From Pedobacter sp. ASV19 (GTDB taxonomy: Bacteria > Bacteroidota > Bacteroidia > Sphingobacteriales > Sphingobacteriaceae): DNA of 36,231 nt. Both the position numbers and the translations under genes were made by a program. The stretch lies in the NCBI RefSeq assembly GCF_016429005.1, contig NZ_JAELTV010000022.1, positions 1 to 36,231 on the forward strand, given 5' to 3'. Of the stretch, positions 1 to 7,329 are shown in pieces; position 1 is the stretch's first letter, and every line of letters starts with the position of its first letter. Under the pieces are notes generated by a model, which saw only the letters and a list, made by a program, of their open reading frames with translations, searched no databases and was not told where the DNA came from.

Positions 1-19
1 AGATGTGTATAAGAGACAG
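1..19. other. Tn5 mosaic-end sequencing adapter (left)
   Basis: The first 19 bases are AGATGTGTATAAGAGACAG, the synthetic 19-bp mosaic end used in tagmentation libraries, pointing into the contig. The mosaic end is an engineered hybrid of the two natural IS50 ends, so this is library adapter and not genomic sequence. Native sequence starts at base 20. Confidence 0.97.
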
Positions 20-97
20 GATAATCATAACAGCTGGGATTCTGCTTTTGCTGAACCGCAATTGTTGCCGTGGTTGTTTTCTCACAAGAGAAAATAG
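20..97 (+). CDS. alpha/beta-hydrolase, C-terminal fragment (5' truncated)
   Basis: Reading from base 20 gives 25 codons and a TAG stop at 95-97. The peptide begins DNHNSWDSAFAEP and continues with LLPWLFSHKRK. A His in an HNxWD context followed by a proline, a short helix and a P-W-L-F-like end is typical of the C-terminus of dienelactone-hydrolase or PHB-depolymerase-like esterases and prolyl-oligopeptidase-type predicted peptidases; the His at 26-28 would be the catalytic triad histidine. The rest of the gene lies outside the contig. The identification rests on a short tail, so the exact subfamily is open. Confidence 0.55.
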   Translation, partial: DNHNSWDSAFAEPQLLPWLFSHKRK

Positions 98-162
98 CTT
101 TATAAAAAGGGTGCTTTAACCGGGAGGTGAACATCCGTACATATTTCAAAGGGCTTATATAA

Positions 163-195
163 AAAAAGGTGTCCATATTTTTTGGACACCTTTTT
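163..195. terminator. bidirectional intrinsic terminator
   Basis: Arms AAAAAGGTGTCC (163-174) and GGACACCTTTTT (184-195) form a perfect 12-bp stem around a 9-nt loop, with an A tract on the left and a T tract on the right. It can end both the plus-strand hydrolase fragment (stop at 97) and the minus-strand yebC (stop at 218). Confidence 0.9.
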
Positions 196-217
196 GCATT
201 TTATATATTCTGGAATT

Positions 218-943
218 TTATTCCTCCATGTTGTGATATACAGCCTGTACATCATCATCTTCTTCTAATTTGTCGATCAGTTTGAATACATCTGCTGCCT
301 CCTCTTCAGTTACTGCAGTATGAGACAGGGCGATGCGTTCCAGTTTTGCACTTTTCATTTCCAGTCCAAGGTCTTCCAGTGCTTTTTGCATTTTACCGAA
401 ATCTTCAAAGGCAGTTTGTACTACTGCGACATCGTTTCCTTCTTCATCTGCCTCCAGATACAATTCTTCCAGACCTGCATCAATCAATTCGAATTCCAGT
501 TCTTCCAGGTCTTTTTCACCCGGTAAAAATCTGAAGATGGATTTACGGTTAAAGATGAAGTCCAGGGAACCTGTTTTACCTAAAGTTCCACCGGTTTTGT
601 TAAAATAACTGCGCACATTGGCTACGGTTCTGTTGGTATTGTCTGTTGCTGTTTCTATTAAAACAGCAACGCCATGCTGTGCATATCCTTCGTAAACGTA
701 TTCTTCGTATCCGTTTTCATCCTTGTTGGATGCTCTTTTAATTGCTGCATCTACCCTGTCTTTAGGCATATTTACAGCTTTGGCATTTTGGATAGCGGTA
801 CGTAGACGTGAGTTGGTGTCTGGGCTAGGGCCACCATCTTTAACGGCCATCACGATCTCTTTACCAATACGGGTAAATTGAACGGCCATTTTTGCCCAGC
901 GTTTAAATTTTCTTTCTTTTCTAAACTCGAATGCTCTTCCCAT
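218..943 (-). CDS. yebC: YebC/PmpR (TACO1) family protein
   Basis: This 241-residue protein has the YebC/TACO1 layout: an N-terminal basic segment (MGRAFEFRKERKFKRWAKMA), the conserved GPSPDTNSRLRTAI and NMPKDRVDAAIKRA segments, YEGYAQHGVAVLIE near residue 85, then two acidic alpha/beta domains. The family was first described as DNA-binding transcriptional regulators; later work on YebC and mitochondrial TACO1 points to a role in translation, helping ribosomes through difficult sequences such as proline runs. Bacteroidota members often start MGRAFEFRK, where many others have MAGHSKW. It lies 19 nt downstream of tdh on the same strand and is probably co-transcribed with it. Family assignment is secure; the molecular role here is inferred. 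Confidence 0.95.
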   Translation of the reverse strand: MGRAFEFRKERKFKRWAKMAVQFTRIGKEIVMAVKDGGPSPDTNSRLRTAIQNAKAVNMPKDRVDAAIKRASNKDENGYEEYVYEGYAQHGVAVLIETATDNTNRTVANVRSYFNKTGGTLGKTGSLDFIFNRKSIFRFLPGEKDLEELEFELIDAGLEELYLEADEEGNDVAVVQTAFEDFGKMQKALEDLGLEMKSAKLERIALSHTAVTEEEAADVFKLIDKLEEDDDVQAVYHNMEE

Positions 944-962
944 TGTTATTTATAAGCTTTAA

Positions 963-1913
963 TTACTTACTACTTTTTAAGTTATCCAACATATCTATGG
1001 TCATTTTTGCCAGATCAAATTCCGGCTTCCATGCCCAGTCTTTCACAGCAAAGCTGTCATCTATAGAACGCGGCCAGCTGTTGGCAATTTGCTGGCGCGG
1101 ATCATTTTCGGTGTAAGTTAATTTAAATTCCGGAATATGTTTCCGGATTTCGGCAGCAAGTACCGCTGGTGTGAAGCTCACACCAGCAAAATTATAGCTG
1201 GAGCGGATAGAGATTTTGCTGGCTTCAGCATCCATTAACTCAATCGTTCCGCGAATGGCATCATCCATATACATCATTGGAAGTTCCGTTTCAGCAGAAA
1301 GGAATGAAGAATATCCCCCTTTTTTTAGCGCATCATGGAAAATATGGATGGCATAGTCTGTTGTTCCTCCTCCCGGAGCAGCTTTCCAGCTGATCAGTCC
1401 CGGATAGCGGATACTGCGAACATCCAAACCATATTTTTGATGATAATATTCACACCAGCGTTCACCGGCAAGCTTACTGATGCCATATACCGTATTCGGA
1501 TCCATTACGCAAAACTGCGGAGTCTGATCTTTGGGGGAATTAGGACCAAAAACTGCAATAGAACTTGGCCAGTAAACCTTAGCCGTTTTATAAACCAGGG
1601 CCAGATCCAATATATTCAATAAGCCATTCATGTTCAGGTCCCAGGCCAGTTTTGGATTTTGTTCTCCTGTTGCAGACAACAATGCAGCAAGGAGATAGAC
1701 CTGAGTGGGTTTGTATTTCTGAAAGATACTGTTTAAAGTTTCTTTCTCCAAAACATTCACAAACTCAAAGGGTCCGGCATTCTTTATATCATAATCTGGT
1801 CTGCGGATGTCGCAGGCCACAACATTACTTTCTCCATAGGTCTTTCTCAAAGCGGTTACCAGCTCGGTACCGATCTGTCCGTTTGAACCTAGTACTACTA
1901 TTTTTTCAGTCAT
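963..1913 (-). CDS. tdh: L-threonine 3-dehydrogenase, SDR (epimerase-like) type
   Basis: The protein is a 316-residue extended short-chain dehydrogenase. A glycine-rich NAD motif GSNGQIG lies at residues 9-15, and the YGISK active-site pair is Y143/K147. The segment ISWKAAPGGGTTDYA (about 174-188) is the signature I know from the SDR-type threonine dehydrogenases, as opposed to the zinc MDR type. It would oxidise L-threonine to 2-amino-3-ketobutyrate, which a ligase (Kbl) splits into glycine and acetyl-CoA; no kbl is in this window. I chose the ATG at 1911-1913 over the upstream start at 2009: the extra 32 residues are unlike the family, and a TACCTTTG -7 element lies just upstream of 1913. 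It is the first gene of a two-gene unit with yebC. Confidence 0.88.
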   Translation of the reverse strand: MTEKIVVLGSNGQIGTELVTALRKTYGESNVVACDIRRPDYDIKNAGPFEFVNVLEKETLNSIFQKYKPTQVYLLAALLSATGEQNPKLAWDLNMNGLLNILDLALVYKTAKVYWPSSIAVFGPNSPKDQTPQFCVMDPNTVYGISKLAGERWCEYYHQKYGLDVRSIRYPGLISWKAAPGGGTTDYAIHIFHDALKKGGYSSFLSAETELPMMYMDDAIRGTIELMDAEASKISIRSSYNFAGVSFTPAVLAAEIRKHIPEFKLTYTENDPRQQIANSWPRSIDDSFAVKDWAWKPEFDLAKMTIDMLDNLKSSK

Positions 1914-1929
1914 TAAAATACGGTTTTGG

Positions 1930-1937
1930 CAAAGGTA
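1930..1937 (-). promoter_or_regulatory. -7 promoter element for tdh-yebC
   Basis: CAAAGGTA on the plus strand reads TACCTTTG on the minus strand, an exact match to the Bacteroidota TAnnTTTG -7 consensus. It ends 16 nt before the tdh ATG. The expected -33 TTTG is not clearly present, so only half of the promoter is supported. Confidence 0.55.
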
Positions 1938-2033
1938 AAAAAATGGGGGATATTTTGTTAACACCGCATTTATGAAAAAAACTAAAATAGGTGTTATTAA
2001 TCCAGACAATTTGTTCTTCTTCAGGCAAAAAAA

Positions 2034-2114
2034 AGATTCTGTCTAAAGTGTCCAGGCGCAAGTCTATTGTGGTCTAATTCGCTCTGAGGGCAGGTCTTTA
2101 TTTAGAAAGAATCT
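2034..2114. repeat. 81-bp segment bounded by 14-bp imperfect inverted repeats
   Basis: AGATTCTGTCTAAA (2034-2047) and TTTAGAAAGAATCT (2101-2114) are inverted repeats matching at 13 of 14 positions, with 53 nt between them. Inside and at the edge lie GTCTA-like boxes starting at 2041, 2062, 2072 and 2094 (the last reads GTCTT). It could be a cruciform, a multi-site binding region, a small RNA hairpin or a miniature mobile-element remnant; the sequence alone does not decide. Confidence 0.55.
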
Positions 2115-2147
2115 ATTTAGTAACAAAATCAATATAAACAAAACTGA

Positions 2148-2176
2148 TTTGGTGTAAATATTACACTTTCTGTTTG
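2148..2176 (+). promoter_or_regulatory. candidate promoter of the keto-glycoside operon with operator in the spacer
   Basis: A TTTG at 2148-2151 and TCTGTTTG at 2169-2176 are separated by 17 nt and fit the Bacteroidota -33/-7 pattern with one mismatch (C for A) in the -7 element. Fifteen of the 17 spacer bases (2152-2166) are the perfect palindrome GTGTAA-ATA-TTACAC, the classical position for a repressor site that blocks RNA polymerase. The leader to the ATG at 2244 would be about 60 nt. Confidence 0.5.
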
Positions 2177-2243
2177 GAAATTCCTATTTTAGAAGAACTA
2201 ACACACATAGAACCTAATTATTTAAAACCAAATTTAAATCACT

Positions 2244-2915
2244 ATGGATAGAAGAGACGCAGTTAAAAGTGTTGCTTTTTTACTCGGAGGCGCACTTTCT
2301 GCTACCACAATCGGTGTTTTTCTGGAGGGCTGCAACCCATCTGGGAACAAAGACAACTCCAAATTATTTTCTCCTGATCAGGAAAAAATAATTACAGAAA
2401 TAGCCGATATTATTATTCCAACTACCTCCTCACCAGGAGCAAAAGCTGCAGGTGTTGGACCGTTTATTTCCATGATGCTTAAAGAATGTTATCCTGAAAA
2501 AGCCCAAAAAGTTTTTGTGAAAGGATTAGACGATCTGGAGGCCAGTTCCAAAAAAGAATTCAGCAAATCCTTCCTAGAACTTGATGTTAAACAAAAGCAA
2601 CAGTTGCTGGGCAAACTGAGAGAGGAAACCATTGCTGCCCAAAAGGCAGAGAGTGACAAAACTGAAGCAGAAAGAAAGGCAAAAGAAAACACTGTGATCC
2701 AAAAACCAGAGAAAGAACAAGCTGGTAAGCCTATGGCAGCAAAAGAAAAGAAAGACCCCACCCCTTATTTCTTTGCCATCGCACGTGACCTGACTTTACT
2801 GGGTTACTTCACTTCTGAAATCGGTGCAACGCAGGCTTGTGCTTACCTGGACATCCCTGGCCACTATGATGGAAACGTACCTCTGAAACCTGGTCAAAAA
2901 ATTTGGGCAACATAA
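2244..2915 (+). CDS. gluconate 2-dehydrogenase subunit 3 family protein (Tat-borne small subunit)
   Basis: The protein has 223 residues. A twin arginine (R3-R4, in RRDAVK), a hydrophobic stretch (about 9-27) and LEGC ending at Cys30 suggest Tat export, possibly followed by lipid attachment at Cys30. The segment LFSPDQEKIITEIADIIIP (41-59) is the typical start of the gluconate 2-dehydrogenase subunit 3 family. In LacABC-type systems this small subunit binds the GMC flavoprotein and carries it through the Tat system, because the large subunit has no signal of its own; the downstream GMC protein here indeed lacks one. Odd: a Lys/Glu/Ala-rich low-complexity insertion spans about residues 128-172. 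The large subunit starts 16 nt after this stop. Confidence 0.85.
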   Translation: MDRRDAVKSVAFLLGGALSATTIGVFLEGCNPSGNKDNSKLFSPDQEKIITEIADIIIPTTSSPGAKAAGVGPFISMMLKECYPEKAQKVFVKGLDDLEASSKKEFSKSFLELDVKQKQQLLGKLREETIAAQKAESDKTEAERKAKENTVIQKPEKEQAGKPMAAKEKKDPTPYFFAIARDLTLLGYFTSEIGATQACAYLDIPGHYDGNVPLKPGQKIWAT

Positions 2916-2931
2916 ATTTAAGAGAAAAACA

Positions 2932-4635
2932 ATGAGTAATTTAAATACGAAAGCAACCGCACAAAACACATATGATGCCATTGTAGTTGGATCTGGAATA
3001 AGTGGAGGATGGGCAGCTAAAGAATTAACAGAAAAAGGCTTAAAAGTTCTATTATTGGAAAGAGGAAGGAACGTTGAGCATATAAAAGACTATACCACGG
3101 CGATGAAAAAGCCCTGGGAATTTGAACACCGTGGCCGTTTAACACAAGAGCAGAAAAAAACGCACCCGGTACAGATCAGGGATTACCCTTACCAGGAATT
3201 TAACGAAAGCTTTTGGGTAAATGACCTGGACTGTCCTTATACAGAGGTAAAACGTTTTGACTGGTACAGAGGTTTCCATGTAGGTGGAAAATCACTGATG
3301 TGGGGACGTCAGAGTTACCGCTTGAGCGACCTGAATTTCGAGGACAATCTGAAAGATGGCCATGGTGTAGACTGGCCCATCCGTTACAAGGACCTGGCTC
3401 CATGGTATGACTATGTCGAACGTTTTGCAGGCATTAGCGGAAGTAATGAAAACTGGCCGGCCTTACCAGATGGACAGTTCCTTCCTCCTATGGAAATGAA
3501 CTGTGTGGAAAAAGAAGTAAAGAAACGCATAGAGTCAAAATGGAATAAATCCAGGATCATGACCATTGGCCGTACAGCCAATTTAACGGTAGAACATAAA
3601 GGAAGAGGAAAGTGCCAGTACCGCAATTTATGTAGCAGAGGCTGTCCTTTTGGTGCTTATTTCAGTACGCAATCCTCTACCCTTCCGGCAGCTGTTGCTA
3701 CAGGTAATCTGACACTTCGTCCTTATTCGCTGGTGAATCAGATCTTGTATGATAAAGAAACTCAAAAGGCAAAAGGTGTATTGGTGATCGATTCAGAAAC
3801 AAATGAGCATATCGAGTACTTTGCAAAAATTGTTTTCGTAAACGGTTCTACTTTAGGTTCTACTTTTCTGCTGCTGAATTCTACATCAGCAGAATTCCCG
3901 GATGGTCTGGGTAATGGCAGCGGGCAGCTGGGCCATAATCTAATGGACCATCATTTCCGCTGTGGCGCCTCTGGAAGAGCAGAAGGCTTTGACGATAAGT
4001 ATACCTATGGAAGACGGGCCAATGGAATTTACATTCCACGGTACCAGAACATGGGCGGAGACAAACGCGATTATGTAAGAGGATTTGGTTATCAGGGCGG
4101 TGCAGGCCGTGGCAACTGGCATAAAGAAATTGCAGAAATGGCTTTTGGTTCAGAATTTAAAGATCTGATGACCACTCCTGGCGAATGGAGCATGGGACTT
4201 GGAGGGTTTGGTGAATCTCTGCCTTATTTTGAAAACCGCGTGTATATTGATAAAACCAAGAAAGACAAATGGGGACAACCCGTTCTGGCTATCGATTGTG
4301 AGTTCAAAGAGAATGAGCAGAAAATGCGCGTGGATATGATGAACGATGCAGCGGAAATGCTGGAAGCGGCAGGTATGAAGGACGTGCACACTTATGATAA
4401 TGGTTCTTCTCCGGGCATGGCCATTCATGAAATGGGAACAGCCCGTATGGGACACGATCCTAAAACCTCTGTACTCAACAAATGGAACCAGATGCATGAA
4501 GTGAAAAACGTATTTGTGACCGATGGTTCCTGTATGACTTCTGCAGCTTGTCAGAACCCTTCATTAACTTATATGGCCCTAACTGCCAGGGCCTGTGATT
4601 ATGCGGTAAGTGAATTAAAGAAAAACAATATTTAA
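2932..4635 (+). CDS. GMC-family FAD oxidoreductase, putative glycoside 3-dehydrogenase large subunit
   Basis: The 567-residue protein starts with an FAD-binding Rossmann segment, DAIVVGSGISGG (GxGxxG at 20-25), and ends with the GMC C-terminal domain, with HEMGTARMG giving the catalytic histidine H499 and QNPSLT giving N542. Cysteines C228, C234 and C238 form a C-x5-C-x3-C pattern; cytochrome-linked relatives (FAD glucose and glycoside dehydrogenases) carry a [3Fe-4S] cluster in this part of the protein, and these may be its ligands. There is no signal peptide, so export with the preceding Tat-borne subunit is likely. It would oxidise a sugar hydroxyl, probably C3 of a glycoside, and pass electrons to the cytochrome c encoded downstream. 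Its stop overlaps the next start (TAATG). Substrate unknown. Confidence 0.85.
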   Translation: MSNLNTKATAQNTYDAIVVGSGISGGWAAKELTEKGLKVLLLERGRNVEHIKDYTTAMKKPWEFEHRGRLTQEQKKTHPVQIRDYPYQEFNESFWVNDLDCPYTEVKRFDWYRGFHVGGKSLMWGRQSYRLSDLNFEDNLKDGHGVDWPIRYKDLAPWYDYVERFAGISGSNENWPALPDGQFLPPMEMNCVEKEVKKRIESKWNKSRIMTIGRTANLTVEHKGRGKCQYRNLCSRGCPFGAYFSTQSSTLPAAVATGNLTLRPYSLVNQILYDKETQKAKGVLVIDSETNEHIEYFAKIVFVNGSTLGSTFLLLNSTSAEFPDGLGNGSGQLGHNLMDHHFRCGASGRAEGFDDKYTYGRRANGIYIPRYQNMGGDKRDYVRGFGYQGGAGRGNWHKEIAEMAFGSEFKDLMTTPGEWSMGLGGFGESLPYFENRVYIDKTKKDKWGQPVLAIDCEFKENEQKMRVDMMNDAAEMLEAAGMKDVHTYDNGSSPGMAIHEMGTARMGHDPKTSVLNKWNQMHEVKNVFVTDGSCMTSAACQNPSLTYMALTARACDYAVSELKKNNI

Positions 4636-5795
4636 TGGCTTCAGGAAAAATAAGAATGGGCGTGATTGGCGGTGGAAAAAATGCCTTTATTGGAGCAGTC
4701 CACCGTATAGCAGCAAATATCGACGGACTCATAGAGTTGAGTTGTGGAGCATTGAGCTCCAATCCGGAAACAGCAAAGGCATCTGGCAGGGATTTATTCC
4801 TGCCGGAAAGCCGCAATTATGGAAGTTATAAAGAAATGATCGAAACAGAAGCCCAGCTTCCGGAAGACCAGCGCATGCATTTTGTGAGCATTGTAACCCC
4901 AAATTTTGCACATTTTGAACCGGCCATGATGGCCCTGGAACATGGTTTTCATGTGGTGATCGATAAGCCCATTACTTTAAGCCTGGAAGAGGCAAAGAAA
5001 CTAGAAGCGAAGGTACAGGAAACCGGGCTTTTGCTTTGCTTAACTCATACCTATTCCGGCTATCCTATGGTTAAACAGGCCAGACAGATGGTGAAGGAAG
5101 GGAAATTTGGCAAGATCAGAAAAGTATGCGTAGAGTATCCACAAGGTTGGTTAAGTCTGCCTTCAGAAAAGGAAGGAAATCAACAGGCTGCCTGGCGCAC
5201 AGACCCGTCCAAAAGTGGTAAAGCTGGTTGTATGGGCGATATTGGAACACATGCCGCCCAGCTTGCTGAATACATTTCCGGACTGGAAATCACCCAGCTC
5301 TGCGCCGATCTGAACCGGGTGGTAGAAGACCGTAGATTAGACGATGATGGGAATATCCTGCTCAAGTTTAATAATGGTGCCAACGGGCTGCTGATGGCTT
5401 CGCAAATTGCAGCTGGAGAAGAAAATGCCCTTTTTATCCGGGTTTACGGAGAAAAAGGCGGCCTTGAATGGCATCAGGAAGAGCCCAATACACTCAAAGT
5501 AAAATGGCTGGATGCACCTTCACAGCTTTATCGTGCCGGACAAGGATACCTTTCTTCTTTAGCAAAACACAATTGCCGGACACCTGCCGGCCATCCGGAA
5601 GGATATCTGGAAGCCTTTGCTAATATTTACAGAAACTTTGCCTTAACCCTGAGCAGCCGTTTAAACGGTACAGAACCTAGTGCAGAAATGCTCGATTTTC
5701 CGGGCGCTGCTGAAGGAGTAAGAGGGATGGCATTTATCGAAAACGCAGTGGCCTCTGGCCAATCAGATCAGAAATGGTTTGACTTTAAAATTTAA
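4635..5795 (+). CDS. Gfo/Idh/MocA family oxidoreductase, cytosolic
   Basis: This 386-residue protein begins directly with the dinucleotide-binding fold (GVIGGGKN, 9-16) and has no export signal. K111 in the IDKP motif and D202/H206 in GDIGTH match the catalytic Lys and Asp-x3-His of the family. The family oxidises or reduces sugar hydroxyl/keto groups with NAD(P). In this setting I infer that it reduces the imported 3-keto-sugar to the normal sugar, or oxidises an intermediate; direction and substrate cannot be read. Its ATG overlaps the GMC stop by one base, implying translational coupling. It is paired with the cytosolic TIM-barrel gene 4 nt downstream, a common arrangement in sugar and inositol catabolism. 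Confidence 0.87.
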   Translation: MASGKIRMGVIGGGKNAFIGAVHRIAANIDGLIELSCGALSSNPETAKASGRDLFLPESRNYGSYKEMIETEAQLPEDQRMHFVSIVTPNFAHFEPAMMALEHGFHVVIDKPITLSLEEAKKLEAKVQETGLLLCLTHTYSGYPMVKQARQMVKEGKFGKIRKVCVEYPQGWLSLPSEKEGNQQAAWRTDPSKSGKAGCMGDIGTHAAQLAEYISGLEITQLCADLNRVVEDRRLDDDGNILLKFNNGANGLLMASQIAAGEENALFIRVYGEKGGLEWHQEEPNTLKVKWLDAPSQLYRAGQGYLSSLAKHNCRTPAGHPEGYLEAFANIYRNFALTLSSRLNGTEPSAEMLDFPGAAEGVRGMAFIENAVASGQSDQKWFDFKI

Positions 5796-5799
5796 GCCC

Positions 5800-6855
5800 A
5801 TGACAACAATTAAAGGACCCGGAGTTTTTTTAGCACAGTTTATAGGAGAAGAAGCTCCTTTTAATTCATTGGAAGGAATTTGTGCCTGGGCGGCTGATTT
5901 AGGTTTTAAAGGCCTGCAGATCCCTACCCTGGACAGCCGCTTCATCGATCTTCAGCTGGCTGCCGAAAGTAAAACTTATGCAGATGAACTGAAAGGCAGG
6001 ATAGCATCTTATGGATTGGAGATTACAGAACTGTCTACCCACCTACAAGGTCAGCTGGTGGCGGTAAACCCAGCCTATGACCTTGCTTTTGATGCTTTTG
6101 CACCCGAACAATACAGGAATAATCCTAAAGCAAGGACAGAATGGGCTGTTCAGCAGTTAAAATATGCGGCCAAAGCATCGGGTAATCTTGGCTTGAACGC
6201 ACACGCTACTTTTAGTGGTGCACTGTTGTGGCATATGTTCCACCCATGGCCTCAAAGACCGGAAGGATTGGTAGAAGCTGGTTTTACAGAACTGGCGAAA
6301 CGATGGACCCCCATATTAAATGAATTTGATCAGTATGGCGTAGATGTATGTTACGAGATCCATCCGGGTGAGGATCTTTTTGATGGGATCACTTATGAGA
6401 TGTTCCTGGAGAAAGTAAACAACCATCCCCGCGCCTGCCTGCTGTATGACCCCTCCCACTTCGTGCTTCAGCAACTGGATTATATTCAGTACATTGATTT
6501 TTATCATGAAAGGATCAAGGCTTTTCATGTTAAGGATGCGGAGTTTAACCCGACTGGAAAACAAGGGGCTTTTGGTGGCTATCAAAGCTGGGCCAACCGG
6601 GCAGGACGTTACCGTTCGCCTGGTGATGGGCAAGTCGATTATAAAACCATTTTCAGTAAACTGAGCCAATATGATTATAAGGGCTGGGCTGTAATGGAAT
6701 GGGAATGCTGCATTAAAGATTCAAATGTGGGTGCACGGGAAGGTGCAGCGTTTATTAAAAATCACATTATTCCGGTTACAGACCGGGCATTTGACGATTT
6801 TGCGTCTTCCGGTGGAAATGAAGATTTCAACAAAAAAATACTGGGTCTGAGTTAA
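5800..6855 (+). CDS. sugar phosphate isomerase/epimerase-like TIM-barrel protein, cytosolic
   Basis: The protein has 351 residues from the ATG at 5800; a TTG 21 nt upstream lies inside the preceding gene and was not chosen. It is an AP-endonuclease-2-type TIM barrel (IolE/xylose isomerase-like). Likely metal ligands are E186 (in YEIHPGE), D217 and H220 (in YDPSH), H243 (in FHVKD) and E300 or E302 (in MEWEC). There is no signal peptide. Members act as isomerases, epimerases, dehydratases or beta-eliminating lyases on sugars and inositols; levoglucosan and keto-glycoside pathways use such barrels next to Gfo/Idh enzymes. Here it probably acts with the cytosolic Gfo/Idh protein on the imported keto-sugar. 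Confidence 0.82.
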   Translation: MTTIKGPGVFLAQFIGEEAPFNSLEGICAWAADLGFKGLQIPTLDSRFIDLQLAAESKTYADELKGRIASYGLEITELSTHLQGQLVAVNPAYDLAFDAFAPEQYRNNPKARTEWAVQQLKYAAKASGNLGLNAHATFSGALLWHMFHPWPQRPEGLVEAGFTELAKRWTPILNEFDQYGVDVCYEIHPGEDLFDGITYEMFLEKVNNHPRACLLYDPSHFVLQQLDYIQYIDFYHERIKAFHVKDAEFNPTGKQGAFGGYQSWANRAGRYRSPGDGQVDYKTIFSKLSQYDYKGWAVMEWECCIKDSNVGAREGAAFIKNHIIPVTDRAFDDFASSGGNEDFNKKILGLS

Positions 6856-6904
6856 ATAATTTAGTATCCATTAAAGTTTTATCAGGCAATAAAAACAACA
6901 CACA

Positions 6905-7312
6905 ATGAAACGAACACTTTTTATTTTAGGCTGCATCAGCCTTGCTCTGGCTTCATGCGGAGGACATGACACTTCCAAATCGACTGAGGATACCACGACA
7001 ACAACCAGCAGTACAGAAAGTACGGCAACTGCCCCTGCTGCAGCTTCCGGGACAGCGCTTCCGGGAGAGAAACTAGTAGCAAAAGCAGATTGTATTGGCT
7101 GCCATAACAAAACCCAGAAAGTTATCGGCCCATCTTATGTGGATATTGCGGCTAAATATCCGTCAAGTGAGGAAAACATTAACCATTTAGCAGATAAGAT
7201 TGTTAATGGGGGTAAAGGCGTTTGGGGAGAAATTCCCATGACACCACATGCTAATTTGAGTAAAGACGACGCCAAAGAAATGGTCAAATATATCCTATCC
7301 TTAAAAAATTAA
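6905..7312 (+). CDS. c-type cytochrome lipoprotein
   Basis: The protein has 135 residues. A lipoprotein signal ends in LASC with Cys18. A Thr/Ser/Ala-rich linker spans about 24-50. A small class I cytochrome c domain follows, with haem attachment CIGCH (C63, C66, H67) and the likely axial Met112 in IPMTPH. The linker would hold the haem domain away from the membrane. In LacABC-type glycoside dehydrogenases the cytochrome takes electrons from the GMC subunit and passes them to the respiratory chain; that is the likely job here, although the gene is separated from the GMC gene by the two cytosolic genes. The gap before it (49 nt) is the largest in the operon. Confidence 0.92.
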   Translation: MKRTLFILGCISLALASCGGHDTSKSTEDTTTTTSSTESTATAPAAASGTALPGEKLVAKADCIGCHNKTQKVIGPSYVDIAAKYPSSEENINHLADKIVNGGKGVWGEIPMTPHANLSKDDAKEMVKYILSLKN

Positions 7313-7329
7313 TCCCAATTCATTTCATC

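Larger units (their letters stand above)
1914..2243. promoter_or_regulatory. divergent control region, tdh versus keto-glycoside operon
   Basis: This 330-bp stretch has no credible gene. Toward tdh it has a minus-strand -7 element (1930-1937). Toward the operon it has a candidate promoter (TTTG 2148-2151, TCTGTTTG 2169-2176) with a 15-bp palindrome in its spacer, preceded by an 81-bp segment bounded by 14-bp inverted repeats (2034-2047 and 2101-2114) with GTCTA-like boxes inside. A leader of about 60 nt follows to the ATG at 2244. Confidence 0.6.

Noticed and set aside
1-19. A natural Tn5/IS50 insertion end
   Set aside because: The sequence is the engineered mosaic end, not the natural outside or inside end, and occurs inward-facing at both contig tips without transposase sequence.
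1914-2009. N-terminal extension of tdh from the start at 2009
   Set aside because: The extra 32 residues are hydrophobic and unlike the family, and the -7 element at 1930-1937 falls inside this stretch.
4150-4497. Minus-strand open frame of 115 codons inside the GMC gene
   Set aside because: It lies wholly within a well-supported gene, has no family resemblance and is a shadow frame; the same applies to many opposite-strand frames in ahcY, gcvP, recJ and pdxJ.
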